A stretch of DNA of 64,000 bases. Source: Clostridia bacterium (GTDB lineage: Bacteria > Bacillota > Clostridia > Lachnospirales > Cellulosilyticaceae). The notes under the pieces were generated by a model. The model worked only from the letters and a program-made list of their open reading frames with translations, did not search any database and had not been told where the DNA came from. The first letter of the stretch is position 1. Each line of letters begins with the position of its first letter. Below, in pieces: positions 43,113 through 52,668 of the stretch. The position numbers and the translations under genes are program-made. The DNA lies in the NCBI GenBank assembly GCA_029239755.1, contig JARBUI010000005.1:1-64000 (forward strand), written 5' to 3'.

Positions 43113-44909
43113 ATGCCTGCTTCATTACCTAAAAGAGCTGAAGTCAAAGTAGAAGATACTTGGAAGCTCGAAGATATTTTTTCAACTGATCAAGTATTCG
43201 AAGAACAATTCAGTAAGGTTAAAGGCCTTATAGGAGCCTTTGCAGCCTATGAGGGCAATCTGACTTCAAATGGAATGACTTTATTTGAATTTTTATCTAA
43301 ACAAGATGAAATTTCAGAGCTTAGCAATAAACTTTATGTGTATGCACATATGCGCCTTCATCAAGATGGCGGCAATGCTTACTATCAAGACCTCACAAGT
43401 AAAACGGAAGTCCTGTCGACAGAGATATCTGCAAGTCTATCCTTTGCAAATTCAGAACTGTCTTCCCTCACCTTAGAAACCCTTGAAGGGTTATTGGATC
43501 AAACGCCAGAACTCAAGTTGTATGAACGTTACCTCAAGGAAATATTAAGACAAAAAGATCATATTTTAGATAGTAAAACTGAGAACTTACTTGCAAGAGT
43601 GACTGAAATAGCAAATGCCTCTCAAAATGTATTCAGTGTATTTAATAATGTGGATATGAAGTTTCCGATTATAAATGATGAAAAAGGTGAAGCTGTCAGA
43701 CTCACCCATGGCACCTATATTAAATACTTGGAAAATAAAGATATAAGCGTCAGAAAAGCTGCATTTACTGGTATGTATGAAACCTATAGCAGTTATCGCA
43801 ATACGCTTGCAACAACTTTTGCGGCAAATATTAAACAGTATGGACTATTTTCAAGTGTCAGAAAGTTTGAAACCCCGCTTCACTATGCTCTTTCTGATAA
43901 CAACATTCCTGTATCTGTTTATAATAACTTGATCGAAACTGTTAACAAACATATGGATATCATGCATGAGTATATCTCTTTAAGACGCTCTTTACTCGGT
44001 CTTCAGGAACTGCATATGTATGATTTGTTTGTCCCGCTTGCCAAGAATTTTGATAAGCGTATCTCATATGATGAAGCTTGTGAAACCATTCTTAAAGCAC
44101 TGGAACCGCTTGGCAAAGATTATGTGGAAATGATTAAAGAAGGCTTTAGTAACAGATGGATTGATAAATATGAAAATGAAGGCAAGCGCAGCGGAGCCTA
44201 TTCCTGGGGAACATATGGCATCCCCCATCCCTATGTGCTTATGAACTACATTGATAATGTAAGTAATATGTTTACGCTCGCTCATGAAATGGGTCATGCT
44301 CTTCATAGCTATCTTTCTGAAAAAACGCAGCCTTTTATTTATTCAGGGTATTCTATTTTTGTAGCCGAAGTAGCTTCAACCGTTAACGAAGCACTCCTTA
44401 TGCAATATCTGCTTAAAACAGTTGCGGATAAAGATTATAGGCATTACCTCATTAATTATTTTATGGAACAATTCAGAAGCACTCTCTATAGACAGACGAT
44501 GTTTGCTGAATTCGAAAAGGATGTTCATCTCACTAATCAAAATGGGGAAACTCTAACATCAGAACTCCTTTGCAGCAAATATTATAGTCTGGTTAAAAAA
44601 TATCATGGGAATGACCTATGTGTTGACCAGCTTATTGAAAACGAATGGGCACGTATTCCCCACTTTTATTCTCCTTTTTATGTTTATCAATATGCCACAG
44701 GCTACTCAGCAGCTATCGCACTCTCAACACGCATCCTGACAGAAGGACAGAGTGCTGTAGATGATTATCTTAAGTTTTTAAGCGGAGGTTCTTCAAAAGA
44801 CCCTATTGACTTACTTAAAATAGCTGGTGTGGACATGAGTTCACCCGCTCCTATCGAAGCGGCTCTAAGTGAATTCAGAAACCTCATTAAGCAAATGAAA
44901 GCTCTTTAG
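43113..44909 (+). CDS. pepF: Oligoendopeptidase F (M3 family)
   Basis: 598 residues, normal length. The zinc site is LAHEMGHALHSYLSE with the third ligand in VAEVASTVNEAL. Cytoplasmic metallopeptidase that cuts oligopeptides of about 7-17 residues. AAAGGAG is seven bases before the ATG. It is monocistronic and ends at a strong bidirectional terminator. Confidence 0.96.
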   Translation: MPASLPKRAEVKVEDTWKLEDIFSTDQVFEEQFSKVKGLIGAFAAYEGNLTSNGMTLFEFLSKQDEISELSNKLYVYAHMRLHQDGGNAYYQDLTSKTEVLSTEISASLSFANSELSSLTLETLEGLLDQTPELKLYERYLKEILRQKDHILDSKTENLLARVTEIANASQNVFSVFNNVDMKFPIINDEKGEAVRLTHGTYIKYLENKDISVRKAAFTGMYETYSSYRNTLATTFAANIKQYGLFSSVRKFETPLHYALSDNNIPVSVYNNLIETVNKHMDIMHEYISLRRSLLGLQELHMYDLFVPLAKNFDKRISYDEACETILKALEPLGKDYVEMIKEGFSNRWIDKYENEGKRSGAYSWGTYGIPHPYVLMNYIDNVSNMFTLAHEMGHALHSYLSEKTQPFIYSGYSIFVAEVASTVNEALLMQYLLKTVADKDYRHYLINYFMEQFRSTLYRQTMFAEFEKDVHLTNQNGETLTSELLCSKYYSLVKKYHGNDLCVDQLIENEWARIPHFYSPFYVYQYATGYSAAIALSTRILTEGQSAVDDYLKFLSGGSSKDPIDLLKIAGVDMSSPAPIEAALSEFRNLIKQMKAL

Positions 44910-44923
44910 ACATTAGGATTTTT

Positions 44924-44984
44924 ATAAAATGAAAACCCGTTATTGGCCCTTATAATAGGCCTCAATAACGGGTTTTCATTTTAT
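44924..44984. terminator. Bidirectional terminator between pepF and the DMT transporter gene
   Basis: A 20-bp-plus stem (44926-44945 with 44963-44982) with an inner GGCC/GGCC hairpin and A/T tracts on both flanks. It serves pepF on the plus strand and the convergent transporter on the minus strand, whose stop codon it overlaps. Confidence 0.85.
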
Positions 44985-45892
44985 AATGTCATTTCCTCTT
45001 TTGCTTTAACACTTATTGTGTACTGGGAAATATAAAGACCTGCTAAAGTAAGTACCGCCCCAAGGAGCGCCATCCATGTGATTTTTTCATCCAGTACAAG
45101 TGCTGAGGTAACAATAGTAACAACCGGAACTAAATAGATATAGACACTGGTTTTTACTGCTCCTAAGAGACTCACAGACCAGTTCCAGGTTGCAAAACAT
45201 AAGGCCGATGCGCCAAGGCCTAGATAAAGAATATTAAATAAGTTTCCTGCAGATGTCAGCCTTACCAAATTCAGACGAAAATCAAAAATGAATAACGCAG
45301 GTATCATGAAGATAAGCCCATATAAAAAGACTTTTCTAGTGCCTTGAATCGTACTGTACTTAAAACTGCTTACTTTTTTCATCAGTATAGAATAAAATGC
45401 CCATGCAAGTGCTGCAAGAATAGCTAATAGATCTCCCATCGGACTTAGCCTTAAGACATAACTTCCATTTAGTGCTACAAGACTAATCCCCATAATCGCG
45501 GCTATAAATCCAAAAAAGAAACGTTGTTCCAGTTTTTCTCCATCTAACAAAAGATGGGCTAAGAGTGCCGTAAAGATCGGTGCAATTGAAATGATAATGC
45601 CTACGTTTGATGCGAAGGTATAGGTAAGAGCAATGTTTTCAAGCAAAAAGTAAAGTGTTACTCCGCACAAACCGGCCATAGCAAAATGAATTTCCTCTCT
45701 CCAGCATTTAGGTTTTAATACCTTGGGACTTATGACAAACAACGTGGCATACCCAATCACAAATCTGAAAAACAGAATTTCAATCGGTGTGAAATCCTTA
45801 AGCAGTATTTTAGTTGCTATAAAGGTTGTTCCCCATATAAAAATGGTAATAATTGCTGAGCCATGGGCAGCTGCTAAGCGATGTTCTTTCAT
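44981..45892 (-). CDS. EamA-domain (DMT superfamily) transporter
   Basis: About 303 residues from the ATG at 45892, which has AAGGAGG nine bases upstream. Ten membrane segments in two EamA repeats; second-repeat motif WAFYSILMKKV. Probable metabolite exporter (amino acids, drugs). It is 14 bases downstream of an AraC regulator on the same strand, so the regulator may control it. Confidence 0.9.
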   Translation of the reverse strand: MKEHRLAAAHGSAIITIFIWGTTFIATKILLKDFTPIEILFFRFVIGYATLFVISPKVLKPKCWREEIHFAMAGLCGVTLYFLLENIALTYTFASNVGIIISIAPIFTALLAHLLLDGEKLEQRFFFGFIAAIMGISLVALNGSYVLRLSPMGDLLAILAALAWAFYSILMKKVSSFKYSTIQGTRKVFLYGLIFMIPALFIFDFRLNLVRLTSAGNLFNILYLGLGASALCFATWNWSVSLLGAVKTSVYIYLVPVVTIVTSALVLDEKITWMALLGAVLTLAGLYISQYTISVKAKEEMTL

Positions 45893-45905
45893 ACAAATGA
45901 CCTCC

Positions 45906-46745
45906 TTAAAGTAAATTCTGTTTCTTGATATCTTCAAACAAAATCTTTCTATATTGATTAGGGGTAAGTCCAATTAGCCTTTTAAAAAAGTGATTAAAAT
46001 GACTTTGATCACTAAAACCTGTTTGAAATGCTGCATCAATCGGTCTAATCCCCTGTTCTAAAAGCTCTTTTGCACGGTTGACACGGATTGTTTCAAGATA
46101 TCTGTAAGGAGATATGCCCTTTTGCCTTGTAAAAGTTCTTAATAAATGGTATTTGCTTAGCCCTGCGAGTCCACTTAGCTCATCAAGCGTTATATTTGAT
46201 ATGTAGTGTGACTCTAAATAGTCACATACTGTCTTTATCTCATGCGTTAATTCTTGATTACTATTTAAAGGATTCAAGCCTGAATAATCTCGTATTAACT
46301 CTTCAATGAGAAATAAATAAAGTTCTTCCTTTTTGAAGTCTTTCTCTTCTTCGGCTATCATATGATGCAAATCCCTTAAGCAAGATGAAAGTTCGCTGTT
46401 ATAATGTACAGGCCTCATAAAGTATGGCTGATCATCTTTGCCAGTTATTTCAAAAACAGCAGTTTTCATTACTTCTGGCTTGATATGTATGCAGCGAAAA
46501 TCTAAAGTTTTGCCATCTATTTGTTCACAAGCATGGCTGTCTCCCGGATTAAAAACGATTAAATCCCCCGAATCAACGTAATAGTCTTTGTCTTTATACA
46601 CAAGGTATCTCTTACCACTTTCTATAAAACCAATGGTATAATGCTCATGAAAATGCATAGGAAACTTCTGCATAATTCCTTTAAAATGGTAAGCCTCTAT
46701 ATTTAATTCTGGATCTAGATATATGGTTCGTATTTCATTTATCAT
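45906..46745 (-). CDS. AraC-family regulator with cupin sensor domain
   Basis: 279 residues. The N-terminal cupin shows MHFHEHYTIGFIESG and GDLIVFNPGDSHACE; the C-terminal 100 residues hold two helix-turn-helix motifs with LDELSGLAGLSKYHLLRTF and FSDQSHFNHFFKRLIGLTP. AraC-type activators of this form bind small molecules through the cupin. It is cotranscribed with the DMT transporter, and divergent from adenine deaminase 198 bases away. Confidence 0.92.
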   Translation of the reverse strand: MINEIRTIYLDPELNIEAYHFKGIMQKFPMHFHEHYTIGFIESGKRYLVYKDKDYYVDSGDLIVFNPGDSHACEQIDGKTLDFRCIHIKPEVMKTAVFEITGKDDQPYFMRPVHYNSELSSCLRDLHHMIAEEEKDFKKEELYLFLIEELIRDYSGLNPLNSNQELTHEIKTVCDYLESHYISNITLDELSGLAGLSKYHLLRTFTRQKGISPYRYLETIRVNRAKELLEQGIRPIDAAFQTGFSDQSHFNHFFKRLIGLTPNQYRKILFEDIKKQNLL

Positions 46746-46885
46746 GCAGCCCTTCTCCTTATCCGGTTATTCTTTTTTAATCTTACCATATATATTAGCG
46801 TTTTTCTTGTATGATATTGCTCCCTCAACCTCCTAAATGCATCTTATTTTTACATATAGAGAAATTTTGTAAACTTCTATTAAGC

Positions 46886-46914
46886 TTGCAAAAGGCATAT
46901 GCTGGTGTTATGAT
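46886..46914 (+). promoter_or_regulatory. Promoter of adenine deaminase
   Basis: TTGCAA (46886-46891), a 17-base spacer and TATGAT (46909-46914), 29 bases before the ATG. No purine riboswitch-like core was seen in this leader, which is too short for one. Confidence 0.65.
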
Positions 46915-46943
46915 AGTTGAAATAACTTTTAGGAGGCTTAGGG

Positions 46944-48737
46944 ATGGAAAAAAGATATGCACTTGCTGATGTTACTAAAGAACTCGTTTTAGTAAGCCAA
47001 GGACAAAAAAGTGCTGACCTTGTCATAAGAAACGGACGCTTAATTAATGTTAATACAGCAGAAATACTTTCAGATATAGATATTGCGATAACCCATGGAC
47101 GTATTGCTCTTGTAGGAGACGCATCCCATACCATAGGTGAATCGACCACGGTTATTGATGCCAAAGGACTTTATATTGCCCCAGGATTTATGGATGGCCA
47201 TATTCATGTAGAAAGCAGTATGTTGACTGTCAAAGAATATGCCAAAGCAGTTATTCCAAATGGCACAACTGCCATTTTCATGGATCCCCATGAAATTGCA
47301 AATGTCCTTGGCCTTGAGGGGGTTAAACTTATGATTGAAGATGGTATGAATATTCCTCTTAATGTCTATACGACGATGCCGAGCTGCGTACCTGCCACCC
47401 CCGGGTTTGAAGATACCGGTGCGGTTCTTGATGCCAAAACGATTGAAACAGCTATGAAATGGGATACTATTATTGGCCTTGGTGAAATGATGAACCTCCC
47501 TGGGGTGCTGGGTGCAAATGAGGAGGTTCATAAAGCCCTAAAAGCTACATTAGCAGCAGATAAAACGATAACGGGACATTATCCCATGCCAGAACTAGGA
47601 TCCCCGCTTAATGCTTATATCGCTGCAGGCGCCCGCTGCTGTCATGAGACTGTAACATGCGAGGAAGCTCTTGCTAAGATGAGACTGGGTATGTATGTTC
47701 AGATCCGCGAGGGCTCAGCATGGCATGATGTTAAAGAAACCGTTAAAGCCATTACAGAGCATCATATTGACACCCGTTTTGCAAACTTGGTAAGTGATGA
47801 TGCGCATCCTGATACACTTCTTCATCTAGGTCATATGAATCATATTATTAAACGTGCCATTGAAGAAGGCGTTAACCCCATTACAGCTATTCAAATGGCT
47901 ACTATCAATGTTGCAGAATGCTTTAATCTTACCCGTGACCTTGGCAGTGTTTCACCTGGCAAGTGGGCTGATATTGTTCTTCTTAGCGATCTTTCTAAAG
48001 TTAAGGTTGAAAAGGTACTTATTAATGGAGAAGTGGTTGCAAGCGGCGGCCGAATGACCGCAGATATCCCCAAAACTAGTTATCCAGATTTTGCTAAACA
48101 CACTATGCATATAGGTAAAATCTTGACAAGTAAAGATTTTGAGGTTACCGCCCCTGACTTCTACGCTCAAGATACCATAAACGTACATGTTATGGCTGTA
48201 AGTGATGCCAAAGTAGGAACACATCATGATGCTCATGAACTTAAAGTTATCAATGGCTGTGTAATGAATGATTTAGAAAAAGATATTGTTAAAGCAGTTG
48301 TTATTGAAAGACACAAATCAACTGGCAGTATGGGAAAAGGATTCGTAACTGGTTTTTCAATTAAAGAAGGTGCTGTAGCTTCAACAGTAGCTCATGATGC
48401 CCACAACCTCTTGGTTGTAGGAACAAATGATGAAGATATGGCGCTGGCTGCGAATGCCCTTGCTGAAGCAGGCGGAGGCATGATAGTTGTTAAAAATAAT
48501 AAAGTACTTGCACTGAATCCTCTGCCGATTGCTGGACTCATGTCTGAAGATCCTATAGAAATAGTAGCAGCTAGAGTGGCTCATATTGATGAGGCATGGA
48601 AAGAACTTGGATGTAATATGGTATCTCCTTTTATGACTATGGCACTTCTTTCACTTGCTGTGCTCCCTGAACTTCGTCTTACTAACAGGGGTCTTGTAGA
48701 TACGGTTAATTTTAAATTCCTTGATTTATTTGTATAA
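46944..48737 (+). CDS. ade: Adenine deaminase
   Basis: 597 residues, full length. It is an amidohydrolase with the metal motif GFMDGHIHVESSML, MDPHEIANVLG, GHYPMPELGS and VSDDAHPDTL; the C-terminal domain has the characteristic EGAVASTVAHDAHNL. It converts adenine to hypoxanthine and ammonia for purine salvage. AGGAGG precedes the ATG. It ends in a terminator whose stem includes the stop codon. Confidence 0.96.
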   Translation: MEKRYALADVTKELVLVSQGQKSADLVIRNGRLINVNTAEILSDIDIAITHGRIALVGDASHTIGESTTVIDAKGLYIAPGFMDGHIHVESSMLTVKEYAKAVIPNGTTAIFMDPHEIANVLGLEGVKLMIEDGMNIPLNVYTTMPSCVPATPGFEDTGAVLDAKTIETAMKWDTIIGLGEMMNLPGVLGANEEVHKALKATLAADKTITGHYPMPELGSPLNAYIAAGARCCHETVTCEEALAKMRLGMYVQIREGSAWHDVKETVKAITEHHIDTRFANLVSDDAHPDTLLHLGHMNHIIKRAIEEGVNPITAIQMATINVAECFNLTRDLGSVSPGKWADIVLLSDLSKVKVEKVLINGEVVASGGRMTADIPKTSYPDFAKHTMHIGKILTSKDFEVTAPDFYAQDTINVHVMAVSDAKVGTHHDAHELKVINGCVMNDLEKDIVKAVVIERHKSTGSMGKGFVTGFSIKEGAVASTVAHDAHNLLVVGTNDEDMALAANALAEAGGGMIVVKNNKVLALNPLPIAGLMSEDPIEIVAARVAHIDEAWKELGCNMVSPFMTMALLSLAVLPELRLTNRGLVDTVNFKFLDLFV

Positions 48738-48776
48738 AAGAGAATGCAGGCCCAGGGCCTGCATTCTCTTTTATAC
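48732..48776 (+). terminator. Terminator of adenine deaminase, long perfect palindrome
   Basis: Arms of 22 bases (48732-48753 and 48755-48776) are exact inverted copies around a single base. The stop codon TAA lies in the left arm. CTCTTTTATAC follows the GC-rich part. Confidence 0.85.
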
Positions 48777-48848
48777 GGTACTGCAAAAACATACTCTTTT
48801 TCTGTGAAAATCAAACTGCTGATTTATAGTTTTTTCATAGTCTGTATG

Positions 48849-50360
48849 TTATAAGCCGCATCCGAAAGTTATAATAATCATAATGCTTGTAAATATAAGT
48901 GCTAAAAGCATCATGTTTTTAATAATATTCGCTCTGGTTCTTCTTCTGTTCCACGTACATAGAGCAATCATGCTAAGTATCGGCAAGAATACATAACCAT
49001 TCATCCACAATCCGACGTTTTTATCCAGCCACCATCTTACAATTTCTTCTTTAAAAATGTTCATCCCGAAAAATCCTGTTGCAAAGGTTGGTATAACAAG
49101 TGCAGCTCCTATGATGGTTAAGATTTGCACTTTAAACTTTGACTGAGACTGTTCAATAAGTGTGGCATACTCATGGACTTCATCGATTTCAAAATTAAGC
49201 TGCTTTAATTCTTCTTCTATCTTAAGCTGTTTAGAGAGCTTATCATAAATATGTGATCCTTGTATATCCTCAGTTACTTCTTTGAAATAAAGCTGATTAA
49301 TAAACTGAATATAAATCTCATAAATACTTTCTATAGCTGGAACCAAATCATATTTGGGCAGTGTAGAGACTCTGGCGATTTCTGTAGATAAACTTAGAAG
49401 CGTTGCCCTCTGCATAATAACAAGTGATACAAGCTGATCAAAAAGCTTACTTTTTAGCATCTGATTGGAGATACAAATCAGTGAAAAACGGCTTATACCA
49501 TAAATATTGCTTTCACTTTTAAGATAATAAATCGAACCTGCATGGCTTCCCATAGGGTCTTCTTCATGAAAAAGCACCTTTTTATTAATCATCATAAATT
49601 TTTCTACAAAATTATAATCTATGCTGCCACTATGAATACCTTTAACAATCTCAGTATTTTTAAAAAGACAAAGGCAAAACATTTGGTTGCCTAGTATGGG
49701 CTCAATAAAGATACTTCCCGATTTCAATTTACTTTCTTTGCATATAAAGGGTTCTCCTAAGATATTCATTACAAGAGACGTTATTGTAATAGGCTCAGTA
49801 CGGTAATCTTTTTCAAAGTACTCCTCTATCTTTTGATCTTCATTAATTCTCATTTTGATATAGTCAGGAAAAAGTTCTTCTTTAGCTTTCTCAATAGGAA
49901 GAAGCGGAGGATAAATACACTTGCTAAAGCTATTAATATTTCGTATGTCCTCAGTATTCTGATATGATGTATTGCAGATATTAAGTGAGAGGACTCCTAT
50001 TCCTGTTTTATAAATCTTAAGATGAATATCACATATACTAAGTAAATATTCCTTTCCTTCAACTCCAATAATAAAATAGTTGTTTTCTCCTATAGCTTTA
50101 TAGCTATAATTACGTACAATAAGTGCTGATTTTGGAAATGTATAAAGCGCCGCACGTACAGGTTTGTAAAAATAGACAAACTCATTATAATCTTTATCTT
50201 CTTCGATCGCCACATCATTTATATCCCAATTTTTTAATCTCTCAAATTCTCTGTTTTGAATTTGTACATGCTGCAAAAAAAGATAACTATTTTTTTCACT
50301 GCTATACTTCCATGTAAAGGGAAATAAAAAAATGTGCTCACTTATTATATTTTTTTCCAT
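48849..50360 (-). CDS. CorA-like membrane protein with an enlarged N-terminal domain
   Basis: 503 residues. The last 100 residues resemble the CorA Mg2+ channel: a long helix (YATLIEQSQSKFKVQILTII), a membrane segment, the signature FFGMNIF (family YGMN), and further hydrophobic segments with a basic RRRTRANIIK between them. The first 330 residues are soluble and not obviously CorA-like, and there is one more hydrophobic segment than the usual two. It may be an ion channel or only share the pore architecture. It is 52 bases from the DMT gene upstream. Confidence 0.65.
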   Translation of the reverse strand: MEKNIISEHIFLFPFTWKYSSEKNSYLFLQHVQIQNREFERLKNWDINDVAIEEDKDYNEFVYFYKPVRAALYTFPKSALIVRNYSYKAIGENNYFIIGVEGKEYLLSICDIHLKIYKTGIGVLSLNICNTSYQNTEDIRNINSFSKCIYPPLLPIEKAKEELFPDYIKMRINEDQKIEEYFEKDYRTEPITITSLVMNILGEPFICKESKLKSGSIFIEPILGNQMFCLCLFKNTEIVKGIHSGSIDYNFVEKFMMINKKVLFHEEDPMGSHAGSIYYLKSESNIYGISRFSLICISNQMLKSKLFDQLVSLVIMQRATLLSLSTEIARVSTLPKYDLVPAIESIYEIYIQFINQLYFKEVTEDIQGSHIYDKLSKQLKIEEELKQLNFEIDEVHEYATLIEQSQSKFKVQILTIIGAALVIPTFATGFFGMNIFKEEIVRWWLDKNVGLWMNGYVFLPILSMIALCTWNRRRTRANIIKNMMLLALIFTSIMIIITFGCGL

Positions 50361-50412
50361 AATAAAAGCATCCTATATCTGTTTTTATATAGAATGCCCT
50401 CAATGATCTTTT

Positions 50413-51270
50413 TTATCCTCTAGTCGTTTCATCTGCAATTAAGGCTGCTTCTTTAGTATACATCCCTCTTACAGTCACTCCGATTATAACAATCATTCCG
50501 CCTATAACAGCATAAAGACTCGGTACTTCTTTTTGAAGCAGCATAACCCATATTGGATTTAATATAGGTTCAATAATAGGGATAAGCACCGCTTCCAGTG
50601 CACTGACATGTTTGATCGCCTTACTATAAAGAACATAAGAAAGTCCCAATTGAAAGACGCCTAATAACAAAATTCCTATTATACTAGGTACTGTAATAAC
50701 TATTCCTCCCATAAAAGGAATGGTTATGATAAAGGCCAGTATGTTCCCCCAGAAAACACTTTGCATAGGCGCGTTATCTTTTTCTATTCGCATAAAAACA
50801 CTCATGAAACCAAATGAAACCCCTGATAAAAGTGCAAACAAATCTCCAAGTATATTCCCTGCTTTAAGACTATCTATAAAAAATAATATCATTCCTGCAA
50901 AAATAATAAAAATACAAGTGATGTCTTTCTTATAAACCCGCTCTTTTAAAAGCCATGTCCCTAGTATTGCTGTATAAATAGGAGCTGTATATTGCAGCAG
51001 GATGGCATTAGCTGCAGTTGTTTTTTTAGTAGCAATAACAAATAACAGAACAGTTGCAGCATAAGATACAATAGCTCCAATGCGAGGCCAGGTAAATTTA
51101 AAGTTTGGTTTTCCCATAAAACATAAAATCACACATGCTGCGATTATACTCCTAATCCCTGCTACCGCAGTGCCATTCCATGTAACTCCCTTTATAAGAA
51201 CGCCTCCAAGGCTCCATAAAACAGCAGTCCCCACTAGTAAAAAAATTCCTTTTTGCCTATTATCGTTCAT
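50413..51270 (-). CDS. EamA-domain (DMT superfamily) transporter
   Basis: 285 residues in ten membrane segments, two EamA repeats. It begins MNDNRQKGIFLLVGTAVLWS and has PIYTAILGTWLLKERVYKKD in the first repeat. GGAGGG precedes the ATG. Probable exporter of small metabolites; not closely similar to the DMT protein at 44981-45892. Confidence 0.88.
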   Translation of the reverse strand: MNDNRQKGIFLLVGTAVLWSLGGVLIKGVTWNGTAVAGIRSIIAACVILCFMGKPNFKFTWPRIGAIVSYAATVLLFVIATKKTTAANAILLQYTAPIYTAILGTWLLKERVYKKDITCIFIIFAGMILFFIDSLKAGNILGDLFALLSGVSFGFMSVFMRIEKDNAPMQSVFWGNILAFIITIPFMGGIVITVPSIIGILLLGVFQLGLSYVLYSKAIKHVSALEAVLIPIIEPILNPIWVMLLQKEVPSLYAVIGGMIVIIGVTVRGMYTKEAALIADETTRG

Positions 51271-51363
51271 AGACCCTCCAATAAATATGTATTTTTTAAC
51301 GTTTTACTCCTTATCCATTATAAAGAGTGCCCCTTGGATTTACAATATAAAATGCTAAAATGC

Positions 51364-51406
51364 AAAAAAGGTGATATAAGCACCCTGTACTTGTATCACC
51401 TTTTTC
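51364..51406 (-). terminator. Intrinsic terminator after the Asn-rich gene
   Basis: AAAAAAGGTGATA (51364-51376) pairs with TATCACCTTTTT (51394-51405); on the minus strand the right end gives a run of T. Confidence 0.8.
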
Positions 51407-51413
51407 TTATTAA

Positions 51414-51575
51414 TTATCTGCATTCTTTTGAATTATTTTTGTTATTATTTCTACTAGTTAAATCGCTTCCTATTTCCATGTTATTAGAAGTTTTGTTATT
51501 AGTATTGTTGTTAGTTTTATTACTAGTATTGTTGTTAGCTCTATTGTTTGAATTGTTATTTGAATTATTAGCCAT
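51414..51575 (-). CDS. Asn-rich small protein (53 residues)
   Basis: ATG 51575 is preceded by AAAGGAGGG. The product begins MANNSNNNSNN and contains 23 Asn in 53 residues, with short N-T-S-N-K-T type repeats, a middle MEIGSDLT and an end KECR. The DNA is correspondingly a degenerate tandem repeat of about 24 bases. Low-complexity Asn/Lys/Thr proteins of this size occur in spore-formers, including some coat or small acid-soluble proteins, but I recognise no family. Strong ribosome binding site and own terminator support a real gene. Confidence 0.6.
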   Translation of the reverse strand: MANNSNNNSNNRANNNTSNKTNNNTNNKTSNNMEIGSDLTSRNNNKNNSKECR

Positions 51576-51671
51576 TGTCTTAACCCTCCTTTCAAGCATT
51601 CATTTAGTAATTTGAATAACTCAATTACAAGGATAGTATTAACAGCTAAATAATTTTTATACACAATTTTT

Positions 51672-52472
51672 TTAAATAAAATGCACCTCTGAAACACTGT
51701 CTCTTTTTGCTACACTTACTCTAATATCTCTGTCTACAATAATATTTTTTTCTTCTAGTGCCATTTTGGCTGTGAGGTATGCAAGGTCCGGCACATTGTT
51801 GTCTTTGCTTAAATGTCCTAGTATTGCCCATTGCATCTCGTTATGGTAGATATCACATAGTGCTTCAGCAGCTGCTTCATTGTTAAGATGTCCTACATCA
51901 CTTAAAATACGTTTTTTAAGATAATATGGATAAGTTCCAGCCTCAAGCATATGAATGTCATGATTAAATTCTAACAAGATGCCGTTGGAACCTCTAAGAT
52001 TATTTTTGATACGTTCATCAATCACTCCTATGTCAGTGGCTATCGTTATCTTTTTATTTTTATATTCAAAGTTATAGCCTACCGGGTCTACTGCATCATG
52101 ATAGATTGTGTAAGGAAATATACTAAGCTCATCTATCTGAAGATACGCTTCTTTAACAATAGGCCTTATATTATGATCCTTTACAGCTCCTATCATATTT
52201 TCACTTAACATTTGATCCCATACTTTTTGTGTAGCATAAATAGGCGTATCATATTTCCTGCTGAATATACCTACTCCTTTGATATGATCAACATGCTCAT
52301 GTGTAATAAAAATGCCTTGTATAGCCTTAGGATCTATACCAAGTGCCTCTAGGCCAAGCACAGTCTTTTTCCCGCTGATTCCTATATCTATTAAAAACAT
52401 CTTGCTTCCGGCCTGCAGAAAAGTACAGTTACCGCTGCTTCCGCTTGCAATTGGGCATAACTTAAAATCCAT
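51672..52472 (-). CDS. Metallo-beta-lactamase-fold hydrolase, WalJ/YycJ-like
   Basis: 266 residues. MDFKLCPIASGSSGNCTFL is the characteristic start, the metal site is FITHEHVDHIKGV, and DVGHLNNEAAAEAL follows. YycJ/WalJ proteins are linked to the WalRK cell-wall regulon and to DNA repair or cell-cycle coordination in Bacillus and Streptococcus. No walRK genes are adjacent. GGAGG precedes the ATG. Confidence 0.9.
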   Translation of the reverse strand: MDFKLCPIASGSSGNCTFLQAGSKMFLIDIGISGKKTVLGLEALGIDPKAIQGIFITHEHVDHIKGVGIFSRKYDTPIYATQKVWDQMLSENMIGAVKDHNIRPIVKEAYLQIDELSIFPYTIYHDAVDPVGYNFEYKNKKITIATDIGVIDERIKNNLRGSNGILLEFNHDIHMLEAGTYPYYLKKRILSDVGHLNNEAAAEALCDIYHNEMQWAILGHLSKDNNVPDLAYLTAKMALEEKNIIVDRDIRVSVAKRDSVSEVHFI

Positions 52473-52668
52473 ACTGCGTCCTCCGTCTGACTCATTGTTC
52501 TTTAACTCTCCTTACTATAACACATTTAAATGACTTCGTCCAAATAAATCCCTTCATTAATATTGTGTTTTTCTCATAAATATGCAATAATCTTAATAAA
52601 TCATCATTTTTTTACAACTATCGATTTATCTAAAATTTCAGTATATATAATGACTAGGAGGTACTATT

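Noticed and set aside
47854-48236. Several ORFs inside adenine deaminase on both strands
   Set aside because: Alternate frames of a complete, well-conserved gene.
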